The notes under the pieces: model-generated
The model's input: the letters and a program-made list of their open reading frames with translations, nothing else
What the model was told of the DNA's origin: nothing
Database searches by the model: none
In this document: positions 1 to 8,416 of the stretch, piece by piece
How positions within the stretch are numbered: position 1 is the stretch's first letter
How the letters are laid out: each line of letters opens with the position of its first letter
Position numbers and translations under genes: made by a program
Assembly: GCF_027853965.1 (NCBI RefSeq)
Contig: NZ_JAQGLB010000001.1
Coordinates: 1 to 64,000, forward strand
Length of the DNA stretch: 64,000 nt
Direction of reading: 5' to 3'
Origin: Saccharopolyspora indica
Lineage (GTDB): Bacteria; Actinomycetota; Actinomycetes; Mycobacteriales; Pseudonocardiaceae

Positions 1-62
1 GTCCGGATGTCAAGCCTGAAACCCCGAAGGGGCGGCCGCCAGGCCGGGCTTGACATCCGGAC
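1..62. repeat. Long perfect inverted repeat (hairpin) at the window edge
   Basis: Positions 1-16 (GTCCGGATGTCAAGCC) are perfectly complementary to 47-62. The 30-nt loop itself holds a smaller stem, CCCC-gaa-GGGG, and a GGCGGCCGCC palindrome. The arms may extend left of the window. It lies beyond the 3' end of the minus-strand genes that start at 5818, so a strong terminator for that operon or a dispersed palindromic repeat are both possible. From 63 to about 210 follows a C/A-rich tract with almost no G or T on the plus strand and no credible gene. Confidence 0.75.
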
Positions 63-212
63 CACAGCCCCCACAATCCACCAAACCACGGGGATGACCC
101 CCACCACAACACAACCGTCAAAAGCCCCAACCACCCCCACCACCACAACACCAGCCACCAAAGCCCAAACCCGCCGATCACGACGAACCCAACCAAAGAC
201 CAACCCGAACGA

Positions 213-650
213 CTACGCCCCGGCGCAGGCCGCCCCGACCGGCACCAGAGCCTGCGTGAACGACACCGCCATCTCCGGCCGGAGCTCCAGGTCCGCCCCG
301 CTCACGGGAACCTCGGCGCTGATCAGGATGTTGTAGTGGTTCGGAAAGTGACAGGCGTCGAACCCGAGCACGGTCCCGACGCGCTGGTCACCGACCCAGA
401 ACTCGTCGCCGCGGTCGATCACCCCGGCGCAGTCGATCTCGGCGAAGCCGAGGAAGCCGACCCGGTCGATCCGCGCTCCGGGCTCGGTGTCCCGGTGGTC
501 GGTGGTCACCAGCTCGTGCACCTCGCCGCGCCGCACGCAGCGGCTGGCGTGCGGTTCGAGTTCCATGCCGCGCTGGTCGCGGTGGTGCACCAGCACCTTC
601 ACCAGCGTGCCGGTCAGCGCCCGCTTGGGGCCGTCCTCTGCCAGGTTCAC
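213..650 (-). CDS. Small conserved-looking protein of unknown function, last gene of the leftward arm
   Basis: The product is 145 aa and soluble, with no signal peptide or membrane segment. The GTG start at 650 overlaps the stop of the upstream dehydrogenase (GTGA), so the two are probably translationally coupled. The N-terminal half reads like a beta-rich domain with DRVGFLGFAEIDCAG, followed by a short segment containing NHYNILISAE. The overall look recalls small DUF6917-type proteins of actinomycete gene clusters, but this is a weak memory-based match. Function is unknown; position suggests an accessory role in the biosynthetic locus. Confidence 0.7.
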   Translation of the reverse strand: MNLAEDGPKRALTGTLVKVLVHHRDQRGMELEPHASRCVRRGEVHELVTTDHRDTEPGARIDRVGFLGFAEIDCAGVIDRGDEFWVGDQRVGTVLGFDACHFPNHYNILISAEVPVSGADLELRPEMAVSFTQALVPVGAACAGA

Positions 651-1582
651 TTCGTCTCCTCCGCGGTCAGGGCCGGTTCGGGCAGTTCTGCTCGGTATGT
701 GGCGTCGACCAGCTCCAGTGCGGCCAGGCCGCCGGTGGTGGTCGCGGGTGGTGCCGTGATGGTCGCGGCGAAGTCGTCGAGGATGCCGAAGTACTCGTGC
801 CACAGCGAGGACTTGAACTCCTCGTGCCCGGCCAGCATGTCGGCTGAGAGCCGGGTTCCGTCGGTGAAGAGGACCTCGACGTCCTTGGTCTCGCCGGGGT
901 GCGCCCAGTCGAGCTCGACGGTTGCCGGGATGCCGGAGGCCGAGCGCAGCTTGATGGTGGCCTGGCGGTCGGTGCCGTGCGCATCGCGCGCGATGTTCGC
1001 GCGAGCCACCTCGACCTCGCCGAGGAACAGCCGGACCAGGTCGAACGCGTTCGGGCCGTTGTCGGCCACGCATCCGCCGCCGCACCGCTGCGGGTCCAGG
1101 TACCACGTGTCGCCGCCGATGTGCTCCTCGATGAGTTCGAGGTAGCGGACTCGCAGCGCGATGATGTCGCTGCGGCGCTGCGCCTGCTCGAGCAGGTGCA
1201 GCACGTTGTTGTTGTAGCGGCGGTGGAACGCGGTGAACAGCGGCGCTCCCGCGGTCTGGGACAGCCGCACCAGGTCGTGCCCGTCGTCGACCGACACGGC
1301 CAGCGGCTTCTCCACGCACACCGGGATTCCCCGGCGCAGCGCGTCGCCGCACACTGCGGCGTGCACGTCGTTGGGCACCGTGACCACCACCGCGTCGAGC
1401 TCGGATTCGCTCAGCATCGTGCGGTGGTCCTGGAAGCAAGGCGTGCGGCCGCGGTGCGGGGCGAGTGCGGCGTCGCGGACGTCGCAGACCGCCGCGAGTT
1501 CCCAGTCGGGCAGTTCGGTGATGGCGTGCAGGTAGTACTTCGAGATCGCGCCGAGGCCGACGACTCCGACCCGGCGGCTCAT
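647..1582 (-). CDS. Gfo/Idh/MocA-family NAD(P)-dependent dehydrogenase
   Basis: This 311-aa protein has an N-terminal Rossmann motif (VGVVGLGAISKYY, residues 5-17) and the family EKP signature at 91-93, followed by the usual C-terminal alpha/beta substrate domain. Members oxidise or reduce hydroxyl/keto groups on sugars, inositols and nucleotide sugars. In this operon it is the second such enzyme (the other is at 4817-5818), and with the two aminotransferases it could supply keto-sugars for transamination. The ATG at 1582 overlaps the upstream Ldh2-type gene by 4 nt. The exact substrate cannot be read from the sequence. Confidence 0.9.
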   Translation of the reverse strand: MSRRVGVVGLGAISKYYLHAITELPDWELAAVCDVRDAALAPHRGRTPCFQDHRTMLSESELDAVVVTVPNDVHAAVCGDALRRGIPVCVEKPLAVSVDDGHDLVRLSQTAGAPLFTAFHRRYNNNVLHLLEQAQRRSDIIALRVRYLELIEEHIGGDTWYLDPQRCGGGCVADNGPNAFDLVRLFLGEVEVARANIARDAHGTDRQATIKLRSASGIPATVELDWAHPGETKDVEVLFTDGTRLSADMLAGHEEFKSSLWHEYFGILDDFAATITAPPATTTGGLAALELVDATYRAELPEPALTAEETK

Positions 1583-2679
1583 CGTCCGGCCACCGGCTGC
1601 CGGCCGCGGAGTCCCAGTTCGAGGAGTTCGCGGTGGACGTGCTCGCGGATCGGGACGCCGTTCTGCAGGCGTTCGGCGGCTCGCTCCGCCTCCCACCAGC
1701 CGGGGTAGCGGACGTCCTGGCCCGTGGCCGGGCAGTCGAGGAGGGTGCTGAACATCGTCTGCGCGTCGAGGTCGAACCGGCCGGGTTCGCGGAGCAGGTC
1801 CGGGGCGATGGCCAGGACGAAGTAGCCGATGTCGTCGTCCCGCCCGTGCGGCCCGCCATCGCCGCTCAGGGCGTCGGGGGCGGGGCCGAACGCGGCTCCG
1901 GGCAGCAGCGCGGAGAGGATCTCCACCACGAGCCCGAGGCCGAAGCCCTTGTGGACGCCGTTGTCCGGGGTGCCGCCGAGCCAGCGCAGGTGCGCGTTGC
2001 GGCGGTCGAACTCGGCCGGATCGGTCACCGGGTTCCCGGCGTCGTCGGCCAGCCAGCCCTCCGGGATCGGTTCGCCGCTGCTGGCGGCGGTGCGGATCTT
2101 CCCGGTGGGCACCACCGTGGTGCTCATGTCGAGGACGAACGGGCGGTCGGGCAGTGCCGGGGCCGCGACGCTGATCGGGTTGGTGCCCAGCATCGTCAGG
2201 GCGCCGAACGGCGGGCGGGCGATGCGCTGGCCGCCGCAGTTGCTCGCGATGATGCCGACCATCCCGTGCATGGCCGCGCGAGCGGCGTGGAAGCCCGCGC
2301 AGCCGAAGTGGGTGGCGCCGCGGACCGACACCAGGCCGATGCCGTACCGGCCTGCGCGCGCGACGGCGTCGTCCATCGCTTCGGAGGCCGACCACAGGCC
2401 CAGCGCCCGGCGCGCGTCCACGACCGCGCACGCCCCGAGGTCGGTCGTGGTCTGCGGCTCGGCGGCGGGATCGACCCGGTCGGTGGCGAAGAGCCGCAGG
2501 TACAGGCGGGTCAGGTTGAACACGCCGTGCGAGTCGAACCCGCAGAGGTCGCCGTGGCAGAGCGCGGCGGCCGCGGTGATCGCGCGTTCCAGCGGCACAC
2601 CTCGTTCGGTGAACAACCGGGTGACGAACGAGTGCAGCTCGTCGTAGGGCACGCGGACGCGTGCATCATGCGGTGACAT
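1579..2679 (-). CDS. Ldh2/malate-lactate dehydrogenase family oxidoreductase
   Basis: A 366-aa protein of the NAD(P)H-dependent Ldh2 superfamily (relatives: sulfolactate, ureidoglycolate, diketogulonate and piperideine-2-carboxylate reductases). Visible family features are the catalytic-region HGDLCGFDSHGV (conserved Asp/His near residue 45), THFGCAG, SNCGGQRIARPPFG and the TNPISVAAP segment. Length fits the family. The start at 2679 follows a strong GAGAAAGGGGA ribosome site and lies inside the 3' end of the M20 gene (14-nt overlap). It presumably reduces a 2-keto acid or imine in the cluster pathway; the substrate is not known. Confidence 0.88.
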   Translation of the reverse strand: MSPHDARVRVPYDELHSFVTRLFTERGVPLERAITAAAALCHGDLCGFDSHGVFNLTRLYLRLFATDRVDPAAEPQTTTDLGACAVVDARRALGLWSASEAMDDAVARAGRYGIGLVSVRGATHFGCAGFHAARAAMHGMVGIIASNCGGQRIARPPFGALTMLGTNPISVAAPALPDRPFVLDMSTTVVPTGKIRTAASSGEPIPEGWLADDAGNPVTDPAEFDRRNAHLRWLGGTPDNGVHKGFGLGLVVEILSALLPGAAFGPAPDALSGDGGPHGRDDDIGYFVLAIAPDLLREPGRFDLDAQTMFSTLLDCPATGQDVRYPGWWEAERAAERLQNGVPIREHVHRELLELGLRGRQPVAGR

Positions 2680-3964
2680 CGAGATTCCCCTTTCTCGGAG
2701 CGGTATCGCGGTGGTGCTCGGCAAATCCGGTGAGCAGTGCGGACACGGCGGCGGCGAAGTCCCGCAGCTCGTCCAGCTCGGCGTGCTCGCCATCGGCGTG
2801 CGCGTTGTTGCCGTCCAGCGAGCCGGGCCCCAGCACCGCCGTGTAGGTGTCGGGCTGCCCGGCCATCCAGATGGCGTCGCAGGTGAAGGCGGGTTCGTCG
2901 TCGGGCCAGCGGGTCGTGCCCGCGCGGGTGAGCAGTTCCTCGGCCCACGGGTCCGAGTTGTCCAGGCTCGGCAGGCCGCGCTTGAGCCACTCCACCTCGG
3001 TGCGGGCGATCGCCTCCGCCGCGGTGCGCCCGAATTCCCTGGTCCCGGTGAACAGTTCGGTGAACCGACGCAGGCCGCCGCGGACGGATTCGTCCAACGC
3101 CGCCTCGGCGGCGGCCCCTTCGGCCGGTGAGCAGTAGGAGAGGTTGAGCAGCAGTTCGCCGCTGCCGTACACCCTGTTGTGCAGGTGGCCGGTGTGCAGC
3201 CCCGCGACGCAGAGCCTGCCGGGCCGGTCCTGCGGGTCGAGCTCGGCGGCGAGGTGCTGGGCGAGGAAGCCGAGCAGAACCGTGGCGTTGTGCCCGGCGT
3301 CGGGCCGGTCGTCGATCGCGCCACGGCCGTCAACCCGCACGCGGGCGGTCATCGACGCGGTGCTGCGGGGCAGGTAGCGCATCCCGGTCGGCTCGCAGAA
3401 GATGTTCAGCCGTCCGACGTGACCGGCCTCGACGAGCGGACGCGTGCCGAAGGTGCCCATCGCACCGCCCTCCTCGCCGGACACGGCCTGCACGAGCACC
3501 GCCACGTCCCGGCCCACCGCAGGGTCGCGTCGCACTGCGTCCCGGATCCCGGAGAGCAGCGCCACCGCCGGACCCTTCGCATCGATCGCGCCGCGGCCGG
3601 TGATCCGCCCTCCGATCAGACCGACGGGCTCCAGCCCGGCGACGGTGTCGAGGTGGACGTTGAACATCACGGTGGCCGAGCGCGGCAGTTCCGGGCCGAG
3701 CCGCAGCAGCAGGCTCGGCTGCGCAGCGAGGAATTCCGGGTCCTCGGCGGCGCGGCGCACGGTCAGCGGCACGTCCTCGCGGACCAGGACGTCGGGACTC
3801 GGGCTCGCGTGGTGCACCGTTCGGAACCCGATGGCCGCCGCAGCGCGGGCGTAGGCGCGTTGTGCCGTCCAGAGCTGCGGTGGCGGATCGCCTGCGGCGG
3901 CTTCCAGCGGGCCGATGGTGGGGGTGGACAGCAGGTGCAGCAGCAGTTCTTCGTCGATGCGCAT
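2666..3964 (-). CDS. M20-family metallo-amidohydrolase/deacylase
   Basis: The 432-aa product resembles ArgE/DapE-type M20 peptidases, which cut amide bonds of N-acyl amino acids with a di-zinc centre. Metal-ligand motifs are present: VHLDT, GRGAIDAKGP with its Asp, SGEEGGAMG with the Glu-Glu pair, and FCEPTG. The GNNAHADGEHAELD segment near the C-terminus supplies the last His. A deacylation or deprotection step in an N-acylated pathway would fit, but hydrolysis of an unrelated amide is equally possible. Its ATG at 3964 shares a base with the stop codon of the upstream TIM-barrel gene. Confidence 0.85.
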   Translation of the reverse strand: MRIDEELLLHLLSTPTIGPLEAAAGDPPPQLWTAQRAYARAAAAIGFRTVHHASPSPDVLVREDVPLTVRRAAEDPEFLAAQPSLLLRLGPELPRSATVMFNVHLDTVAGLEPVGLIGGRITGRGAIDAKGPAVALLSGIRDAVRRDPAVGRDVAVLVQAVSGEEGGAMGTFGTRPLVEAGHVGRLNIFCEPTGMRYLPRSTASMTARVRVDGRGAIDDRPDAGHNATVLLGFLAQHLAAELDPQDRPGRLCVAGLHTGHLHNRVYGSGELLLNLSYCSPAEGAAAEAALDESVRGGLRRFTELFTGTREFGRTAAEAIARTEVEWLKRGLPSLDNSDPWAEELLTRAGTTRWPDDEPAFTCDAIWMAGQPDTYTAVLGPGSLDGNNAHADGEHAELDELRDFAAAVSALLTGFAEHHRDTAPRKGNLDVTA

Positions 3965-4827
3965 CAGGAGGCGACCGCTTCCGGACAGGTTCGCAGCAGC
4001 TGTTCGAGGCGTTGCCCGGCCTGGACGAACAGCTGCGCCGCCGAGCCGTGCGCGCGCAGGCCTTCGTGCGGGCGGGTCGCGAAGTGCGGCTCGATGGACA
4101 GCGGTCCGGTGTACCCGGCGGTCAGCAGTTCCCGCAGGCAGTCGGTGACCCGGGCGTGCCCGTCGCCGGGCAGCACGTACTCGGCGTTGCCGGGCGTCCC
4201 GACCGCGTCCTTGACGTGGACGTGCACCACGTGCGGCAGGATCCGCACCAGCAGCTCGTGGGCGTCGTAGCCGTGGTCGATGCCGTTGCCGATGTCGAAG
4301 AGCAGCCGGAGCGACGGGCTGTTCACCTCGCTGATCAGGTGGAGCATCCGCTCGGCGTCGTCACCGGCCCACCCCGCGCAGTTCTCGTGCACCAGGACGA
4401 CACCGTGCCCGGCGGCGCGCTCGGTCAGCCGCGCGATCCGGTCCAGCACCCGGTCGCGCCAGTCGGCTTCGGGCAGACCGTCGTTCGGGTAGGACATGAT
4501 CCTGATGAGCCGGGTCCCCAGCTCGGCGCACTGCCCGGCGAGCACGTCGAGTTCGCGCAGGTCGTCGGCGAAGGGGGCGGTGATCGGGCGCGCCCAGTTG
4601 CCGATCCGGGACGCCAGGCACACCACGTCGAGCCCGGCCGCGCTGAGGGCCGAGCGCATCGCGGCGAACTGCGATGCGTCGAGGTCGCCGAGCGGGACGC
4701 CGTCCACGGTCCGCAGTTCGACGGCGGACCAGCCCAGTTCGCGGATCGCGGCGATCTGGCCGCTCAGGCCGACCGCAGCCTCGTCGCCGATCCCGGCGAG
4801 CCGGTTGCCCGCGGGTTCACCGCGCAT
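3964..4827 (-). CDS. Sugar phosphate isomerase/epimerase-like TIM-barrel protein
   Basis: A 287-aa xylose-isomerase-like TIM barrel (AP_endonuc_2 type). Metal-site residues are visible in order: Glu of SAVELR, VHENC, the LLFDIGNGIDHGYDA segment, VHVHVKDA and LSIEPH near the C-terminus. This family includes inosose dehydratases, ketose 3-epimerases and hydroxypyruvate isomerases, and it commonly occurs beside Gfo/Idh dehydrogenases, as here. It probably epimerises, isomerises or dehydrates a keto-sugar or keto-cyclitol. The gene starts 11 nt inside the upstream dehydrogenase gene. Confidence 0.85.
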   Translation of the reverse strand: MRGEPAGNRLAGIGDEAAVGLSGQIAAIRELGWSAVELRTVDGVPLGDLDASQFAAMRSALSAAGLDVVCLASRIGNWARPITAPFADDLRELDVLAGQCAELGTRLIRIMSYPNDGLPEADWRDRVLDRIARLTERAAGHGVVLVHENCAGWAGDDAERMLHLISEVNSPSLRLLFDIGNGIDHGYDAHELLVRILPHVVHVHVKDAVGTPGNAEYVLPGDGHARVTDCLRELLTAGYTGPLSIEPHFATRPHEGLRAHGSAAQLFVQAGQRLEQLLRTCPEAVAS

Positions 4828-5818
4828 GGCTGGAACTCCTCTCGGCTGCCGCGGCGCAGCTCTGCTTGGCCTCGGCGAGCAGGCGGACGACCTCGCGGTG
4901 CACCTGCAGCGTGGGGTGCTCGATCGGGGACGGGTCCTGGAAGTGGTGGTAGGCGCGCAGCACGAACCGGGTCAGCGCGTCGTCGCGGAAGACCTGCCGC
5001 TGCCCGTCGACCAGCAGCTGCGCGTGGTCGTCCTGGTCGCTGATCGGATAGTGGCCGGTGACCTCGCCACCGGTGAGCTCCAGCGCGATCCGCCGTTGCT
5101 GGACCGGGGCGGTGAGGTCGGACGAGAGCTCGCTGGTGACCCCGCCCGCGTGGCGCAGCACCAGGTGCGCGCTGCCCATGGCGGGCAGCACGGCGTCCGG
5201 GCCGTGCATGTCGGTGCACGCAGCGCGCTCCACCTCCGCAGGGCCGGCCAGCTGGAGCACCACGCCGAGCGAGTGCGGCAGCTCGACGTCGAAGGCGGTC
5301 GGGTGCCCGTGCGTCGCCGCGGAACGGGTGAACCGGGGCTTGTCCTGGGTGAACCGGATCGACCGGAGGTCGCCGAGTGCGCCGCCGCGGACCAGCGCGG
5401 TGATCCGCTCGGTGAGCTCGGCCGCCATCCAGTGCGACACCACCACGAGGTCGAGCCCGTGGCGGCGGCGCAGGTCGTCGATCTCGCGGAGGTCGTCGGT
5501 CCCGGTGGCGAGGGGTTTTTCCACGATGGCCCGGCGAAAGCCGTGTTGGGCCAATCGGGTGAGCACGGCGGCGCGGCTCGTCGGCGGTGTGCAGACGTGC
5601 ACGACGGTGCGCTGCGGGTCCAGCAGTTCCGCTGCGGCTGCGAGGGAATCGGTGGTGATCGCGCCGGGCAGGTCCTGGCGCGCGCCCGGTGCGGGATCGC
5701 AGCCGATCACGGGGCCGGGGTGGAAGAGCTCGGGGGCCGTGGCCCGTGCCTTGGTCAGGACCCGCAGGTGCAGGCCGGCGCCCGCGCGGCCGAGGCCGAG
5801 CACGAGTGCGTGCAGCAT
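4817..5818 (-). CDS. Gfo/Idh/MocA-family dehydrogenase, first gene of the leftward arm
   Basis: This 333-aa protein carries the dinucleotide-binding GLGRAGAG motif (residues 8-15) and EKP at 100-102. It is only distantly like the second Gfo/Idh protein of the operon, so the two are probably not recent duplicates and may act on different intermediates. It opens the leftward operon and faces the aminotransferase genes across about 250 bp, so both arms are likely controlled from the same region. Role inferred: oxidation of a sugar or cyclitol hydroxyl to a ketone. Confidence 0.88.
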   Translation of the reverse strand: MLHALVLGLGRAGAGLHLRVLTKARATAPELFHPGPVIGCDPAPGARQDLPGAITTDSLAAAAELLDPQRTVVHVCTPPTSRAAVLTRLAQHGFRRAIVEKPLATGTDDLREIDDLRRRHGLDLVVVSHWMAAELTERITALVRGGALGDLRSIRFTQDKPRFTRSAATHGHPTAFDVELPHSLGVVLQLAGPAEVERAACTDMHGPDAVLPAMGSAHLVLRHAGGVTSELSSDLTAPVQQRRIALELTGGEVTGHYPISDQDDHAQLLVDGQRQVFRDDALTRFVLRAYHHFQDPSPIEHPTLQVHREVVRLLAEAKQSCAAAAERSSSHAR

Positions 5819-6068
5819 GAACGTCCTTTGTGGAGTGAAGGGGATCGCGATCGTTCGTCTACATAGGACTGATCGTCGTTGATCGCGACCGGAACCTTAC
5901 CGATCGACGAAACCGGTTCGAAGACTGGGGATAATGTCCGCGACATACGTAACCGGTATGGGTGAAAAAGCGGAGTGATCAACCGATGAGTTGGTGATCC
6001 GAGTTGCTCCTCGGCTAGTTTCGTGCCTGTCTCGATCAGTTCAGCACCCAGTCAGGAGTGTGGTCTTC
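5819..6068. promoter_or_regulatory. Divergent promoter region of the biosynthetic locus
   Basis: The 250 bp between the two divergent arms is less GC-rich than its surroundings. It contains a GATCGCGATC palindrome (5843-5852) and two AACCGGT-core sites, one in GAAACCGGTTCG and one in GTAACCGGTATG, separated by about 40 bp. A GGATAAT stretch between them could be a -10 box for the rightward arm, but no convincing -35 is visible. An AGGAG site at 6054-6058 belongs to the first aminotransferase. The repeated AACCGGT core may bind a regulator, which is not encoded in the locus. Confidence 0.5.
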
Positions 6069-7271
6069 TTGTCCCGCGGGACGCAAACCCCCGGGCTCCG
6101 GCAGGAGGGCGCGGCGGATCCGATCCCGTTCTTCTCGCAGGCCCGCACGTTCGACCGGCTCTGGCCGGACATCGGCGCGCGGGTCGAGGGGGTCTTCGAC
6201 AACGGGAAGTTCTCCCACGGCCGCCAGGTCGCCGAGTTCGAGCGGAGCCTCGCCGACTACACCGGCGCCCGCTTCGCGGTGGGCGTCAACAGCGGAACCG
6301 ACGCGCTCGTCCTGCTGCTGCGCGCCGCGGGCCTGCGGCCGGGCGACGAGGTGATCGTCCCGGTCTACTCGTTCGTCGCCACCGCGACCTCGGTCGTGCT
6401 GGCCGGCGGCCGCCCGGTGTTCGCCGACGTCGACCCGGTCAGCTACGCGCTGGACCCGGCCGAGGTCGACCGCGTCGCCGGGCCGCGCACCCGGTTCGTG
6501 CTGCCCGCGCACCTGTTCTGCCAGATGGCCGACATGGCCGCGCTGTCCGAGGTCGCCGAGCGGCGGGGGCTGACCGTGCTGGAGGACAGCGCGGAAGGCA
6601 TCGGCATGCGGCAGCGCGGCGTCCACGCCGGGCTGCACGGCGCGGGCGGAGTCCTGTCGTTCTTCCCCTCGAAGACGCTGGGCGCGCTGGGCGACGCGGG
6701 CGCGGTGCTCACCGACGACCCGCGGATCGCCGAGCTGGTGTCCGGGCTGCGCCACCACGGGCGCTTCGGCCGCACCATCGACAACTTCCCCGGCATCGCC
6801 ACCGAAACCGGGCTGGCCGGTACCAACAGCAAGATGGACGACATCCAGGCCGCCGTGCTGTCGGCCAAGCTGACCTGCCTGGACGCCGACATCGCCCGCC
6901 GCGCCGAGCTGGCCGCGGCCTACCGGCAGCAGCTGGCCGGAGCACCGGGCGTCGTCCGGCTGCCGGAGATCGCCGACACCGCGCCGGATTCCGCCGGGGT
7001 CTGGTACGTGTTCCTGATCGAGGTCGAGCACCGCGACGAGCTGGTGGCCCACCTGGACCGGTGCGGGATCGGCACCGAGAGCTACTACCCGGTGCCGTTC
7101 CACCTGCAGCCGTGCTTCGCCGGGCACGGCCACCGGCGCGGCGACTTCCCGCGCGCGGAGGCCGCGAGCGAGCGGGCGGTGGCGCTCCCGCTGTACCCGG
7201 ACCTCACCCTCGGCCAGCTGGACCGGGTGTGCGCGGCGATCAGCGACTTCGGTGCCCGGAGGTGCGCCTGA
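6069..7271 (+). CDS. DegT/DnrJ/EryC1-type PLP aminotransferase 1
   Basis: A 400-aa aminotransferase of the family that transaminates keto-sugars and keto-cyclitols. The PLP lysine is K202 in LSFFPSKTLGALGDAG, and the cofactor Asp is D173 in LEDSAEG. A TTG start at 6069 is chosen because AGGAG lies 10 nt upstream; a GTG at 5991 in the same frame lacks a ribosome site and adds an unconserved-looking tail. The stop overlaps the ATG of the next aminotransferase (TGATG). With the Gfo/Idh enzymes it should install an amine on a ring carbon, a step known from amino-sugar pathways. Confidence 0.9.
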   Translation: MSRGTQTPGLRQEGAADPIPFFSQARTFDRLWPDIGARVEGVFDNGKFSHGRQVAEFERSLADYTGARFAVGVNSGTDALVLLLRAAGLRPGDEVIVPVYSFVATATSVVLAGGRPVFADVDPVSYALDPAEVDRVAGPRTRFVLPAHLFCQMADMAALSEVAERRGLTVLEDSAEGIGMRQRGVHAGLHGAGGVLSFFPSKTLGALGDAGAVLTDDPRIAELVSGLRHHGRFGRTIDNFPGIATETGLAGTNSKMDDIQAAVLSAKLTCLDADIARRAELAAAYRQQLAGAPGVVRLPEIADTAPDSAGVWYVFLIEVEHRDELVAHLDRCGIGTESYYPVPFHLQPCFAGHGHRRGDFPRAEAASERAVALPLYPDLTLGQLDRVCAAISDFGARRCA

Positions 7272-8416
7272 TGGAACCCGGGATCCCCTTCTTCCCACCG
7301 GACCTGTTCGAGGGCGACCGCAAGGTCATGCTCGACCTGATCCGCGAGATCGCGACCGCGCCCGAGCAGAAGTTCATCCTCGGTGAGCACACCCGGCGCT
7401 TCGAGGAGGTGCTGCGCGATTCGCTCGGCGCTGCCGACGTGGTGGCCTGCGGCAGCGGCACCGCCGCGCTCGGCCTGGTGCTGCGCGCGATGGAGATCGG
7501 TCCGGGCGACGAGGTCGTGGTGCCCGCGTTCGGGTGCGCGCCGCTGGCCTCGGCGGTGCTGGAGGTCGGTGCGCAGCCCGCGTTCGCCGACATCGACCGG
7601 CGCACCATGGTCGTCGATCCGGATTCCGTCGAGCAGCAGATCAACCACCGCACCAAGGCGATCATGCCGGCGCACATGTTCTCGGTGATGGCCGACATGC
7701 CGCGCCTGGCGGCGGTGGCCGAGCGGCACGACGTGCGGCTGCTGGAGGACTCCGCGGTCGCGCAGGGCGCGGTGCTGGACGGCACGCCCGCCGGGATGTG
7801 GGGCGAGGCCGGCGTCTTCTCCTTCGTGCAGGTGAAGTCATTCGGCATGCCCGGCGAGGGCGGCGCGGTGGTGACCGGGGACGCCGAGCTCGGGCACCGG
7901 GTGCGGGTGCTGCGCAACCACGGCCAGGACGGGCAGCGGTTCGTGCACCAGGTCATCGGCACCAACAGCCGGTTCGACGAGATCCAGGCGGCCTTCCAGC
8001 TGCACCGGTTCGCGGGCTTCCCGGAGCGGCTGGAACGCCGGGCCGCGATCGCCGACCACTACACCGCGCGGTTCGCGCCGCTGGCCGACCGCGGCATCGT
8101 CGCACCACCGCCGGGCCGCAACGGGCGCTGCTACTACGTGTACTGCCTGCAGGTGGAGCAGCGCGATGAACTGCGCGACCACCTCGCGGAGCGCGGCATC
8201 GCCTCGCACGTCTACTACCCGCAGCCCCTCCCGCGCCAATCCGCGTTCGCCCCGCACGCCCCGGCCGACGGGCGCTGGCCGAACGCCGAGCACGCGAGCG
8301 CGCGGATCCTGGCGCTGCCGATCTACCCGCACCTCACCGACGCGGACGTGGCGGGCATCGCCGACGCCGTCTGCGAGTTCGGCGACCGACGGAGGAACGC
8401 TCACCATGACCAGTGA
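7271..8416 (+). CDS. DegT/DnrJ/EryC1-type PLP aminotransferase 2
   Basis: A second, divergent aminotransferase of 381 aa with PLP lysine K189 (SFVQVKSFGMPGEGG) and Asp D160 (LLEDSAVAQ). The change from the usual PSK to VQVKSF and the GEGG in place of GDAG suggest a different substrate pocket from the first enzyme. The ATG overlaps the stop codon of that enzyme, so equal production and perhaps a diamino product or a hetero-oligomer are plausible. No acyl-carrier or nucleotide-sugar enzyme lies nearby to fix the substrate. Confidence 0.9.
   Translation: MEPGIPFFPPDLFEGDRKVMLDLIREIATAPEQKFILGEHTRRFEEVLRDSLGAADVVACGSGTAALGLVLRAMEIGPGDEVVVPAFGCAPLASAVLEVGAQPAFADIDRRTMVVDPDSVEQQINHRTKAIMPAHMFSVMADMPRLAAVAERHDVRLLEDSAVAQGAVLDGTPAGMWGEAGVFSFVQVKSFGMPGEGGAVVTGDAELGHRVRVLRNHGQDGQRFVHQVIGTNSRFDEIQAAFQLHRFAGFPERLERRAAIADHYTARFAPLADRGIVAPPPGRNGRCYYVYCLQVEQRDELRDHLAERGIASHVYYPQPLPRQSAFAPHAPADGRWPNAEHASARILALPIYPHLTDADVAGIADAVCEFGDRRRNAHHDQ

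Noticed and set aside
7-336. Plus-strand ORF of 109 codons in the C/A-rich tract
   Set aside because: Its Thr/Pro-rich translation simply reflects the ACC/CCA composition, there is no ribosome site, and it runs into the antisense of the gene at 213-650.
213-1859. Long 548-codon minus ORF that would fuse the 145-aa gene to upstream sequence
   Set aside because: Its first 400 codons are out of frame with the real dehydrogenase gene; only the last 145 codons, from the GTG at 650, look genuine.
5991-6068. Upstream GTG start for the first aminotransferase
   Set aside because: It lacks a ribosome site and would use the promoter region as coding; the TTG at 6069 lies correctly behind AGGAG.
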